Below the pieces are notes generated by a model. The model did not search any database, had not been told where the DNA came from, and saw only the letters and a program-made list of their open reading frames with translations. A stretch of 23,890 bases of DNA from Methanocorpusculum sp. (GTDB taxonomy: Archaea; Halobacteriota; Methanomicrobia; Methanomicrobiales; Methanocorpusculaceae), in assembly GCA_029987395.1 (NCBI GenBank), contig DALTVX010000107.1:1-23890 (forward strand), in the 5' to 3' direction. A program made the translations under genes and the position numbers. Numbering within the stretch: position 1 is the stretch's first letter; each line of letters starts with the position of its first letter. Positions 8,446 through 16,523 of this stretch are shown here, one piece after another.

Positions 8446-8496
8446 ACGGGAAAGAGCACGAAATCTGCGGGCAAATCACTCAATAAAATCTCCAAT

Positions 8497-8505
8497 AATA
8501 TATAT
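8497..8505 (+). promoter_or_regulatory. TATA-like box for the Nramp-5TM / binding-protein operon
   Basis: AATATATATG lies about 30-37 bases before the ATG at 8534, in an AT-rich stretch after the ROK gene. This gives a short leader. No clear ribosome-binding site precedes the ATG. Confidence 0.5.
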
Positions 8506-8533
8506 GTTCAAACCTGTAACCTAATGAGCATTA

Positions 8534-10507
8534 ATGAGTGAGAAACTATTCACCCGCTTTAGAAAGTGGTTTCAAAACAACTTCGTTTTTTTTGGACCAG
8601 GTCTTCTACTGGCGATCACCGCAGCAGGTGAAGCGGGGGTAACAGAAGCGATCGAGATCGGAGGTCACTACGGACCGGCGTTGATCTGGGTCGTCATCAT
8701 CACTCTTATTTTTAAATACGCATTCACCAATGGGATAGCGAGATATACGCTCGCGACGAACCAGACGATTTTTGACGCGTTGAATCGTCTGCCCGGCCCG
8801 AAAAACTGGGGATCGTTCCTGATCATCGGCTCCTATCTCATGGAAATGTTTGCGATCGGGGCAATGCTCATATTTTCCGCGGTATTTCTGGATTATCTTC
8901 TTCCAGGGATCTATTCGGCTTTTCTGGTAGCTATTTTCCTGCTTATATTAGCACTCGCCGTTATTCGTACAAGTTCATACGAAATAATCGAGCCGATAAT
9001 GGCGGTACTCATCACCGTACTTGCCGGGGCAATAATTATCTCTCTGACTCAGTTCCCATTCTCCTTTGACCTCATCCTGAGCGGACTGACCCCCTCGATC
9101 CCCCATGGTTCTGAAATGGCGATCCTCGCGATCCTCGGAGTGGTCGGGTCAGGACTGAACCTTATGCTCTATTCGGTCTGGCTTTCACAGAAAACAAAGA
9201 TCCACGCCGAAGATAAACAGGAGTGCGGCCTCCATAACGAATCTTTTTTCAAAAAATATATCCGTAGTGTCAATGTTGACGTGAGCACCGGGTTCGTTTT
9301 TGTCGCGGTCATCACGATCGGTTTCATGCTCCTTGGATATGCGGGATATGCCGTATCTTTCATGCCGCATGGAGAGGAGATCACCCTTGACATCCTCATC
9401 ACCCAGATCCTGTATATTGCCGGTTCGATACCCTATGGACCGATGATGTTCCTAGCGTTTGTTGCGATCATCTTTTTTGGAGCCGTCGTCGTGGGCATGG
9501 ATGCACGGGCACGAGCTTTAGCAAAAGTCATTCGCCATATGAGAGAGGACAAAGGGAAAAAACTCCCAAGCGAGTTCAACCTTTATCAGATCGTGCTCCT
9601 CGTGTTCACCGGCGTGATCCTGTTGGGCATGGTGATCGCAAACCCAATGACGGTGATTCGACAGATCGCGGCATTTTCAGCGATCCTTTTTGGTATCTTC
9701 GGATTCATCGTCATCTATCTCGACTCGAAACTCCCGAAATATGCAAAAGGGTCCAGACTCTGGAAAACTGTCATGGTCGTCGGGAGCGGGATCTCGATCT
9801 ATGTAGCGTTACTGATAGAATCCTCATTCCTGGAAAACGGTATCCCGTTGATCGAGAGAATGCTCGTGATCGTGGTGGCGCTCTTCATCTTCACAAAAAC
9901 GGACATGTTCAAAAAACTCATCAGCGGCGTCCCAAGCTTGCTTGATAAACTCTGGGCCGTTTTGTTATTTGGTGGGTTGTCTATATACGGCGTTTTTCGA
10001 GGGATCAATGTCAACGGCCTTATCTTTAACTTCAGCGCCATAGGACCAATAGTCGCCGGACTGTTGGGCGGCCCGATCGTCGGAGGTCTTGCCGGACTTA
10101 TCGGATGTCTCTATCGTCTGGCTCAAGGCGGGCCAACGGCGGTTGGCTGCTCACTCGCGATCCTTGCTGCCGGACTTATCGCAGGATTTGCCGTTCGCTA
10201 CTGGCAGGGAAGGATCACCGTGTTAAAAGCGGTCGTACTGACCGTCATCATCGAATGGATCCACCTTCTCGTCATCGTTCCGGGATTTGGACTTATCATG
10301 GGAACACAGACCATCCCCGAGATCATATCGATCATAGGGAGCACACTCCTGCCAATAACGATCGTCAATACGCTGGGTGTTGCAGTTTTTGCGTATTTAG
10401 CCAAAGAATATAGCGTTTATGCAGCTGGAGAACGCAAATGTTTCAGCAGAAAAATAAAAGATACCGAGGACGGATCCAACGACCCAAAAACGGAGGAGGA
10501 GGAATAA
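8534..10507 (+). CDS. Divergent Nramp-family transporter fused to a C-terminal LytS-type 5TM receptor (5TMR_LYT) domain
   Basis: 657 residues, very hydrophobic. Residues 1-460 form an Nramp-like LeuT-fold carrier: FFGPGLLLAITAAGEAGVTE (19-38) aligns with TM1 and VVGSGLNLMLYSVWLSQK (203-220) with TM6. The canonical metal motifs DPGN (TM1) and MPHN (TM6) are absent, so Mn/Fe transport should not be assumed. Residues about 470-625 match the 5TM LytS-YhcK type: AIGPIVAGLLGGPIVGGLAG (502-521), CLYRLAQGGPTAV (525-537), and LLPITIVNTLGVAVF (605-619). In sensor kinases this domain detects small ligands and precedes GAF/kinase parts; here it ends the protein with a short acidic tail. The next gene starts right after the stop, its GGAGGAGG site lying inside this tail, so the pair is co-translated. 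Ligand and direction of transport are unknown. Confidence 0.85.
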   Translation: MSEKLFTRFRKWFQNNFVFFGPGLLLAITAAGEAGVTEAIEIGGHYGPALIWVVIITLIFKYAFTNGIARYTLATNQTIFDALNRLPGPKNWGSFLIIGSYLMEMFAIGAMLIFSAVFLDYLLPGIYSAFLVAIFLLILALAVIRTSSYEIIEPIMAVLITVLAGAIIISLTQFPFSFDLILSGLTPSIPHGSEMAILAILGVVGSGLNLMLYSVWLSQKTKIHAEDKQECGLHNESFFKKYIRSVNVDVSTGFVFVAVITIGFMLLGYAGYAVSFMPHGEEITLDILITQILYIAGSIPYGPMMFLAFVAIIFFGAVVVGMDARARALAKVIRHMREDKGKKLPSEFNLYQIVLLVFTGVILLGMVIANPMTVIRQIAAFSAILFGIFGFIVIYLDSKLPKYAKGSRLWKTVMVVGSGISIYVALLIESSFLENGIPLIERMLVIVVALFIFTKTDMFKKLISGVPSLLDKLWAVLLFGGLSIYGVFRGINVNGLIFNFSAIGPIVAGLLGGPIVGGLAGLIGCLYRLAQGGPTAVGCSLAILAAGLIAGFAVRYWQGRITVLKAVVLTVIIEWIHLLVIVPGFGLIMGTQTIPEIISIIGSTLLPITIVNTLGVAVFAYLAKEYSVYAAGERKCFSRKIKDTEDGSNDPKTEEEE

Positions 10508-11731
10508 ATGTCCGATCATCATGAAAAACCGCCGAAAACGCGACTGACGACATTCATCACCCGCGGGATCATCGTTCTCACGATCATAATGTTCTTCGTC
10601 GCCTTCCACCCACTCGGCACGATCATCTTCACTCCTTTTCCAGAAGATGAGGTTGTGGTCGGGGTCTCACTGGAGCTTGAAGGCGAGATGGCAGAGTTTG
10701 GTATCGAGTACCAACGCGGGATCGAACTGGCGATCGAGGATATCAACGATAACGGCGGTGTTCGTGGCGTTCCCGTACGAGCCAAATATTATGACAACAA
10801 AGGGAACTGCACCCTTGCACAGGAGCAGTTCAAGGAGATCAGGGATCTAGGCATCCCTGTCGTGATCGGCGCAGTATCAAGTACGGTCACACTTTGTATG
10901 GCGCCGTATGCTGAAGAATACGGGATCGTTCTCATCTCTCCTTCCGCCACCTCCCCCAGTCTCTCAGATTACAACAAATATGTCTACAGAACGGTCTCCT
11001 CTGACATATACCTCGGCGCCGGAATGGTCAAGATCGCAGCCATAAAAAAGAGCACGCCCCGGGTCATGATCATCAACGTTGACTCAAGTTATGGGAACAG
11101 TATCAAAAAGGCATTCATCGACGAGGCGAATATCTCATATCCGGCAATGCGGATCGTCTCCACCGTATCGGTCCCAGATTCAGATATCGTAAACAGTACC
11201 GAGATCGTCGAGATAATGAAGAACACATCTCCGGACTCCGTTCTTCTGATCGTCAACCCGACCCAGGCCGTCAAGATAATGCTCGAAGCACAAAAGCAGG
11301 GACTTCGCCCCGCATGGTTTGGTACCGACACAACGACCACCAATCAGATCCCGCGCGAAGTCGGTGAATACGCAGAAGGCATGATCGGATTTGCCCAGGC
11401 AAGAAAGATCTCCGACCCAACATACCAGATGCATTATGATGAGATGTTTAACGTACCCATGATGATCCGTGACTCGATCTACGGATATGATACCATGATG
11501 GTGGTGGCCCAGGCAATAGAAAACAGCGGATACACCGCAAACGGCATCACGCAAGGTCTCGATCTGATCCGAAACATTGCACTCACCGGATCGATCGTCT
11601 TCGACGAAAATGGGGATGCATATCCATCCTACGATGTGACCAGGCTTGAAAACGGAAAATGGGTCGACCTGCCGTGGAAAGAGATCTTTACCTTCGACGA
11701 AAAAGCCGCCGCGATCTCCTCATACCATTGA
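10508..11731 (+). CDS. Membrane-anchored ABC-type branched-chain amino acid binding protein (LivK / Peripla_BP_6 type)
   Basis: 407 residues. A short cytoplasmic start is followed by one membrane segment (about 18-43) that anchors the extracellular domain; no lipobox is seen. Residues 48-390 are a Leu/Ile/Val-binding fold: VVVGVSLELEGEMAEFGIEY (49-68), RGIELAIEDINDNGGVRG, VIGAVSSTVTLCMAPYAEEY, LISPSATSPSLSD, and AWFGTDTTTTNQIPREVG. This family binds amino acids, amides or other small organic ligands. No LivHMGF permease or ATPase genes are in the window; the only coupled transporter is the Nramp-5TM protein directly upstream (TAAATG junction, strong GGAGGAGG site). A receptor or delivery role for that protein is inference. 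Confidence 0.9.
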   Translation: MSDHHEKPPKTRLTTFITRGIIVLTIIMFFVAFHPLGTIIFTPFPEDEVVVGVSLELEGEMAEFGIEYQRGIELAIEDINDNGGVRGVPVRAKYYDNKGNCTLAQEQFKEIRDLGIPVVIGAVSSTVTLCMAPYAEEYGIVLISPSATSPSLSDYNKYVYRTVSSDIYLGAGMVKIAAIKKSTPRVMIINVDSSYGNSIKKAFIDEANISYPAMRIVSTVSVPDSDIVNSTEIVEIMKNTSPDSVLLIVNPTQAVKIMLEAQKQGLRPAWFGTDTTTTNQIPREVGEYAEGMIGFAQARKISDPTYQMHYDEMFNVPMMIRDSIYGYDTMMVVAQAIENSGYTANGITQGLDLIRNIALTGSIVFDENGDAYPSYDVTRLENGKWVDLPWKEIFTFDEKAAAISSYH

Positions 11732-11738
11732 TTTTTTT
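11732..11738 (+). terminator. T7 run after the binding-protein gene
   Basis: Seven T follow the TGA stop directly. There is no clear hairpin; oligo-T alone can terminate archaeal transcription. Confidence 0.4.
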
Positions 11739-11786
11739 GGGTCCTTATTCGTAAATATCAAGTAGTAATCATGCCAACATAGTACT

Positions 11787-11972
11787 ATGACAATCACTCT
11801 TGATTCAACCATCGCGGAACTCCTCCGTGCAAAACCAGAGTCTGCATCGATCCTTCAGAGCTTTGGCATGGGCTGCCTTGGCTGTGCGATCGCAAACAAC
11901 GAGACCGTTCGCGAGGCCGCAATGGTCCACGGGATCCCACTCGAAGAGCTTGCAAAAAAGCTCGGTCTCTAA
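11787..11972 (+). CDS. DUF1858-type small CxxC redox protein (hybrid-cluster-protein-associated disulfide domain)
   Basis: 61 residues, the full length of the DUF1858 domain. It starts MTITLDSTIAELLRAKPESA, followed by the conserved SFGMGCLGC with C30 and C33 and a C-terminal helix GIPLEELAKKL. In the family the CxxC is thought to be a redox disulfide or metal site, and the domain often accompanies hybrid cluster proteins or molybdopterin-related genes; no such partner lies nearby here. No Shine-Dalgarno precedes the ATG; an AT-rich GTAAATATC about 30 bases upstream may be its TATA box, suggesting leaderless expression. Its stop codon overlaps that of the convergent cbiZ. Confidence 0.88.
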   Translation: MTITLDSTIAELLRAKPESASILQSFGMGCLGCAIANNETVREAAMVHGIPLEELAKKLGL

Positions 11973-12892
11973 ATATTTTTCTTTTTTACCGATTTAAGCT
12001 CGAGAACGCCGGCTTCAGGATTAGCTAAAAGATGATCAGCGACCCGCGGTTCGTGCACTAAAAGGCAGTCCATACAGCTCCAGATCTCTCCGTGCGGCGT
12101 ATCGATCATCTGCCCAAGCTCGGTGTCCATGCACGGATAGAGCGGGCAGTAGCAAAAACTGCACTGCTGGGCCGCATATTTATGACACGGATGATACGGG
12201 CAATGCTCCGGGATCCATTCGTTCCAGTGGTCGCCCCCATACCGGCTGTAAATAAAAAAAGAGGGCCGGTTTCGTTTCACGATTGCAGGATTCCCATGCG
12301 ACCACCCGCGGGTCACGCCCCACGTTGAGAGAAGATAATTATCGAACCTCACAAGAGCCTCGGTCAATGCATGGGACACGGCTTTTGAGATCCGCATGCC
12401 GGTCTCTGTCAGGGGACCCGCGAACGCTTCCGGGGCCCCATCAGATTTTTCAAAAGCCACCACAACTGCGTCCGTGGAAAGGGCGCCGACAGGAAGCTTT
12501 CTGGACGCGATCACCTGCATTTTTGCCTCGGTCACCGTCATCATGGCCCCAAGAAGAGCCGCATCGGTGAGCGGACGTTCTGAGGTAACAATGATATTGA
12601 TCGTTCGATTTCGATCTGAAACTGCCGCCGTAACAAAAACCGTAATGTGATCATACCGTGCGATACAGAGATTCGTGATCGGAAGAGCCGTCAAAAGACC
12701 AAACTGCGGCTGTAAAAACCCGTTCCTCATCGAAACGCGGTCGATGTACTCTGATGCCCCGTCAGAAAAATCCCGCGGCACCGAGATGTTCAAAATCGAT
12801 TTGACATCAGCGAGCCCGCCGTCAACACCATTGCTCGCCGCTCGAAAGTCGCCCCGTACTATGAGAACATCCTTTCGCAGATAATACCGCAT
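11969..12892 (-). CDS. cbiZ: Adenosylcobinamide amidohydrolase CbiZ with C-terminal cysteine-rich zinc domain
   Basis: 307 residues. Residues 1-200 match CbiZ: FRAASNGVDGGLADVKSILN (16-35) and PVGALSTDAVVVAFEKS (134-150). CbiZ hydrolyses adenosylcobinamide to adenosylcobyric acid, letting archaea salvage corrinoids that feed methyl-transfer enzymes. Residues about 212-290 form a Cys-rich small domain with eight cysteines: C231, C236 (CPYHPC), C244, C247, C249 (CSFCYC), C254, C273 and C276 (CMDC), likely binding metal. This tail occurs fused to CbiZ in other archaea. The ATG lies two bases after the stop of the upstream pterin-synthase-related gene, so both share one transcript. The stop is embedded in the end of the convergent small gene. 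Confidence 0.9.
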   Translation of the reverse strand: MRYYLRKDVLIVRGDFRAASNGVDGGLADVKSILNISVPRDFSDGASEYIDRVSMRNGFLQPQFGLLTALPITNLCIARYDHITVFVTAAVSDRNRTINIIVTSERPLTDAALLGAMMTVTEAKMQVIASRKLPVGALSTDAVVVAFEKSDGAPEAFAGPLTETGMRISKAVSHALTEALVRFDNYLLSTWGVTRGWSHGNPAIVKRNRPSFFIYSRYGGDHWNEWIPEHCPYHPCHKYAAQQCSFCYCPLYPCMDTELGQMIDTPHGEIWSCMDCLLVHEPRVADHLLANPEAGVLELKSVKKKNI

Positions 12893-12894
12893 GG

Positions 12895-14322
12895 TTAGAA
12901 CGGACCGTCCTGCTCAAAGCTTCTGCCAAACCGGATCGAAAGCTCGGCCTTATACAACTCCTTTCCAAGATAGGCCGCGTGATCCAGAAGAGATACGCCC
13001 TCCTCGCTTAGAATCATAGAAAACACCTGATACCACGACGTTCCCCGAATCGCCTTGCCACTACGAACCGCCACGATGTATCCGTTTTCGATCCCGATCC
13101 GGAAATTCCCCTTTGGATCATAGGTCAGAGAGTCCGACGGCTCGGGAGCGTCCAAAATATCAGCATAGAGCAGAGGGGGTTCGCGCCTCAGACGTTTTTC
13201 CTTCAGGATCAAAAGATCCAGCCCGACATCCTTTGGATACGGCCTGCCTGTTGAAAGTGCCATCATCTCGACCGCACGCCGCATCTCGGCGGTCGCCCCT
13301 TGCGTCTTGTCGGAATGTTCAGAGATCAACACACATGCGCACCCAGTCTCGGCCGCAACCGACGCAAGCATCGCGCATATCCCCGGACTATCGGCATCCA
13401 TCATCTCCACAACATTCACACAGCCGAGAATTTTTGGGCAGATGGTCTCGGGAAGATATGCTGCAAGAGACCGGGTCATGCCTGAAAGAGGCGGCTGGAG
13501 AAGAGGATCGGCAAGAATGCGAAACATCCCGGCCGAAACGGCTGATGAAATCGTCTCGTCAAGAGAGGATCCGTCCCGCGGGATCAAAACAACCGCGGCG
13601 CCTGAGCTCTGGATCTTTTCCGCGAGCAAAGGAATCGTTTCTTTCGTGAGTGAAAGGATCAGATCAGCACGGAACAACGACGCTTCGATCAGTTGTGGAT
13701 CCAGTGTATCGATCGAAAGCGGAATATCCAGATCTGCCACAAAAGAAAAGCATCTCACCACATCATCAGGGGTCGCATCAAACCCAAACCCGAGATCCAC
13801 GATATCGGCACCATTTTTTTGTGCGTTGATCACCGCATCCCGAAGAGCAGGATGCCGATGAGCATCCATGATCTCATGGATCACCTTGATCCGCGAAGTC
13901 CCGCCGATCTTCACCCCCCGGATCGTAAAAAACGCATCTGCCCCGTATTCAGAAAGGATCAGCCCCTCACGCGCCGCCTTTTTCTTTTCTTCGGCAAGCA
14001 GATCATCTGCCGGCATATCTATGGGGAGGGATCCCGCAAGGATCAGCGGCACGCATATCCGCATATCTGCAGCGTGGCGCGTTCCTTTACGAACAGGAAC
14101 ATTTGCCCTCTCTTCTATGGTATGAAATGATGCTGTGCACATCCCCGAAACGACCACAAGATCACACGGGTGAGATTCGATCAGCTTCATTAACGCCGCC
14201 GGTGTTAAAAAAGACGCGATTTCCCCAGTTTCGACAATCTCATAATCAAACTCTGTTACCGTGGATAAAGCCAGACGAAGTGAGGGGGCACTCTGGCGTC
14301 CTGTGGGAAAGAGAACATGCAT
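12895..14322 (-). CDS. Dihydropteroate synthase-related protein (methanogen type)
   Basis: 475 residues with three parts. An N-terminal domain (about 1-150) is specific to the family. A central TIM-barrel pterin-binding region (about 155-340) is seen in GADIVDLGFGFD and DIPLSIDTLDPQLIEASLFR, analogous to the DGG/SIDT strands of dihydropteroate synthase. The C-terminal domain contains YDPKGNFRIGIENGYIVAV, resembling DUF4346. The family is widespread in methanogens and is presumed to act in tetrahydromethanopterin or related one-carbon cofactor synthesis, but its reaction is not settled. The ATG at 14322 is preceded by AAGGAT about 9 bases away. It is the first gene of a unit with cbiZ, linking pterin and corrinoid cofactor genes. 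Confidence 0.9.
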   Translation of the reverse strand: MHVLFPTGRQSAPSLRLALSTVTEFDYEIVETGEIASFLTPAALMKLIESHPCDLVVVSGMCTASFHTIEERANVPVRKGTRHAADMRICVPLILAGSLPIDMPADDLLAEEKKKAAREGLILSEYGADAFFTIRGVKIGGTSRIKVIHEIMDAHRHPALRDAVINAQKNGADIVDLGFGFDATPDDVVRCFSFVADLDIPLSIDTLDPQLIEASLFRADLILSLTKETIPLLAEKIQSSGAAVVLIPRDGSSLDETISSAVSAGMFRILADPLLQPPLSGMTRSLAAYLPETICPKILGCVNVVEMMDADSPGICAMLASVAAETGCACVLISEHSDKTQGATAEMRRAVEMMALSTGRPYPKDVGLDLLILKEKRLRREPPLLYADILDAPEPSDSLTYDPKGNFRIGIENGYIVAVRSGKAIRGTSWYQVFSMILSEEGVSLLDHAAYLGKELYKAELSIRFGRSFEQDGPF

Positions 14323-14369
14323 TGTATGTTATCCTTATGCGTTTGAACTTACATAGTAATTACCTTAAG
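14323..14369. promoter_or_regulatory. Compact divergent promoter between the pterin-synthase-related and PHP genes
   Basis: Only 47 bases separate the two start codons. On the minus side AAGGAT serves as a ribosome-binding site for the pterin gene. The AT-rich ACTTACATAGTAAT near 14348-14361 could provide TATA elements for both directions. The plus-side ATG at 14370 has no Shine-Dalgarno, which suggests a leaderless mRNA. Confidence 0.4.
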
Positions 14370-15068
14370 ATGGTTCTGATAACCTGCGATCTGCACATCC
14401 ACACAAACGCATCGGCCGACGGAAAGTGTTCCGTCGAAGATGTCATAGCCAAAGCTAAACAGAGGGGATTTCTGGCAATCGCAATTACGGATCACGACAC
14501 GACCAAAGGAGCACAGCAGGCGCTCGCAATAAAAGACCCCGGGATCATAATCATTCCAGGCATCGAGGTCTCAACAAAACAGGGGCATGTCCTCGTTCTT
14601 GGAACTACCAAGGAGTACGAGCGGGGGAAAAATACCGTTGAAACGATCCGTGAGGCAAAAGCAGATGGCTGCCTCGTCATAATCCCTCACCCCTTCCACC
14701 GGTGGCGGCACGGGGTCGGCCTCCACGCGCCCAACGCACTTCTGGAAGCCGACGGAATTGAAGTCTTCAACAGCAGATACTATACCAAGGCAGCAAACAC
14801 CAGAGCCGCCAAATTCGCAAAAAGACATAGGAAACCCATGACGGCAGGGTCCGACGCCCACACCTGCCGATTTGTTGGCTACGGAATAAATGTCATCGAC
14901 GCAGAGGAAGCAACCGTTCCCTCTATTCTTGACGCCATCAGAAAAGGAAAGATCGAGAGCAGGTGCATAAAGACGCCGATACGAACATACTCCTCCCAGT
15001 CGTTCCAAAACGTCGTTCGAAAAGCCAGACGCCAGACCTCCCGGCTCAAACCCCGACGAATGAGATGA
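14370..15068 (+). CDS. PHP-domain metal-dependent phosphoesterase
   Basis: 232 residues from the chosen ATG. Metal ligands of the PHP fold are all visible: H9-x-H11 (CDLHIHT), D41-H42-D43 (TDHDTT), E66 (GIEVS), H107 (IIPHPFH) and D162-x-H164 (GSDAH). Members hydrolyse phosphoesters or phosphoanhydrides, and some resemble histidinol phosphatase or 3',5'-nucleoside bisphosphate phosphatases; the substrate here is not known. The C-terminal 30 residues are strongly basic (KARRQTSRLKPRRMR), hinting at nucleic-acid contact. ATG 14370 places the HxH motif at the usual distance from the start; an in-frame ATG at 14337 would add 11 residues, and longer upstream frames run inside the divergent gene. 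It overlaps truA by 4 bases (ATGA). Confidence 0.85.
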   Translation: MVLITCDLHIHTNASADGKCSVEDVIAKAKQRGFLAIAITDHDTTKGAQQALAIKDPGIIIIPGIEVSTKQGHVLVLGTTKEYERGKNTVETIREAKADGCLVIIPHPFHRWRHGVGLHAPNALLEADGIEVFNSRYYTKAANTRAAKFAKRHRKPMTAGSDAHTCRFVGYGINVIDAEEATVPSILDAIRKGKIESRCIKTPIRTYSSQSFQNVVRKARRQTSRLKPRRMR

Positions 15069-15916
15069 AACTCGCATTCCTTGCAGGATACCGGGGACAA
15101 AACTTCGCAGGCTCACAGTTTCAGCCGGACAAACGAACCGTTGAAGGCGAATTTATAGCCGGCGGGATCGAGCTTGGGCTTTTTTCGAGTGCACAGGAGG
15201 CGCATTTTAGAACCGCCGGCAGGACCGACAGAGGCGTGAGTGCACGAAGACAACTTTTTACCATCACCACCGACAAACCCGAACTCGCGATCGAGGCACT
15301 GAACTTTCATCTCCCAGACGATATCTGGTGTTTGGGCACAGCAGAGGTCGATAACGAGTTCTATCCGAGATATGCGGCGAACGAACGGATCTATCGGTAC
15401 TATTTTCCCTATTCGATGGACATTTCCCAGATGCAGGACGCATGCTCGCGTCTGGTTGGGGAGCACAACTTCAGCGGATTTTCGAAGATGGAACCGGGAC
15501 GAGATCCGGTTCGAACCGTCACCCGTGCAGAAGTTTTTGAAGGAGCAGACGGCTGCCCGATCTTCGAGGTCGCGGCGAAAAGTTTTCTCTGGAATATGGT
15601 CAGAGGAATGGCAGGGGCTTTGCAACCAATTGGCCTAGGTCTTGCTTCCCCCTCGGTCATCGACGAGCTTCTCACCGCCCCAACCTCACGCGTCCATCCG
15701 GCGCAGGCAGAAGGACTTATTTTCTGGGATATTGTGTGCGATCTAACGTTCACCCCGATGCGGCAGAAACGCGAGGTGCAGCGTTCACTTGCCAAAGACG
15801 CGGTTTTTGCCCGGGCAAACATGCATACCGCCGAGGCACTTTTAGAAGAAGATCCAAAGGATCTCTGGGAAAAACGAGTGATACGCGGATACTCGTCGCT
15901 GATGAAAAAAGTGTGA
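15065..15916 (+). CDS. truA: tRNA pseudouridine synthase A
   Basis: 283 residues from ATG 15065, chosen because MKLAFLAGYRGQNFAGSQFQ is the standard TruA N terminus and overlaps the PHP stop by 4 bases. TruA isomerises uridines 38-40 in the anticodon arm of many tRNAs. The catalytic aspartate is D55 in RTAGRTDRGVSARRQ; RYAANERIYRYYF and FSKMEPGRDPVRTV are further family blocks, and FLWNMVRGMAGAL completes the active site. Translational coupling with the PHP phosphoesterase suggests linked expression but not necessarily linked function. The gene ends 4 bases before the end of the convergent flavoprotein gene. Confidence 0.93.
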   Translation: MKLAFLAGYRGQNFAGSQFQPDKRTVEGEFIAGGIELGLFSSAQEAHFRTAGRTDRGVSARRQLFTITTDKPELAIEALNFHLPDDIWCLGTAEVDNEFYPRYAANERIYRYYFPYSMDISQMQDACSRLVGEHNFSGFSKMEPGRDPVRTVTRAEVFEGADGCPIFEVAAKSFLWNMVRGMAGALQPIGLGLASPSVIDELLTAPTSRVHPAQAEGLIFWDIVCDLTFTPMRQKREVQRSLAKDAVFARANMHTAEALLEEDPKDLWEKRVIRGYSSLMKKV

Positions 15917-15920
15917 AGGG

Positions 15921-16523
15921 TTATTCCTTCATCTTCATTTCCATATTTTTCACGATCTCGCCGCCCCTTCTCTTTGCCTCAACCACACTCTCCGGCCACC
16001 CCTTCACCCCGCCGCGTTTATCCATCCCGGGGAAAAGCACATTCTCCTTATAGGAAAATCCCCCATCATTGAAAAACGCCCGCACGGTTGGAAACACAGC
16101 ATCAAAGATCTTCGGGATATCCTGCCCCGAGGTCCCAAGATACACGCCCAGATGTTTCTTTAGATGATTAGCATCGAAGGACAGCGTCTTTAGAATGAAC
16201 TGCTGGGCCCAGAGAAACTGACCCCGATCGATAAATCCCTTCATCTCCGCCGTCACCGACATCGAATAGACCGGGGACGCCAGAACCAAAATATCCGCCT
16301 GCATCATCTGGTCGAACAACGGTGTAAAGTCGTCGTGAAGAACACAGACCCCGGTTTTATGGCAGGCATTACACCCTCTGCAGTTATGGTACTCAAGCTC
16401 GACCAGCCGAACCTTCGTCACCTCGGCGCCGGACTCTCTTGCCCCTTCGATAAAGGCATCCAAAACCGTCTCGGTGTTCCCGGCTTTTCGCGGGCTCCCG
16501 TTGATCGCGAGCATTTTTATCAT
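15921..16523 (-). CDS. Iron-sulfur flavoprotein (Isf-like, NADPH-dependent FMN reductase fold)
   Basis: 200 residues. The flavodoxin-like FMN site is INGSPRKAGNTETVLDA (7-23) and ASPVYSMSVTAEMKGFIDR. The cysteines C48, C51, C54 and C60 (CRGCNACHKTGVC) have the x2-x2-x5 spacing of the [4Fe-4S]-binding motif in Methanosarcina Isf, which carries electrons and helps detoxify O2 and H2O2 in anaerobes. It overlaps the upstream paralogue by 4 bases and is its second gene. The partner electron donor is not identified; ferredoxin is the usual one for Isf. Confidence 0.87.
   Translation of the reverse strand: MIKMLAINGSPRKAGNTETVLDAFIEGARESGAEVTKVRLVELEYHNCRGCNACHKTGVCVLHDDFTPLFDQMMQADILVLASPVYSMSVTAEMKGFIDRGQFLWAQQFILKTLSFDANHLKKHLGVYLGTSGQDIPKIFDAVFPTVRAFFNDGGFSYKENVLFPGMDKRGGVKGWPESVVEAKRRGGEIVKNMEMKMKE

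Noticed and set aside
8534..10507. Plain annotation as Mn2+/Fe2+ transporter MntH
   Set aside because: The DPGN and MPHN metal motifs are missing, and a 5TM receptor domain is fused at the C terminus.
14103..14369. Upstream extension of the PHP phosphoesterase
   Set aside because: Those codons lie inside the divergent pterin-synthase-related gene; the PHP fold begins at ATG 14370.
14963..15064. Upstream extension of truA
   Set aside because: It lies inside the PHP gene in another frame; TruA homology starts at ATG 15065 with a standard 4-base overlap.
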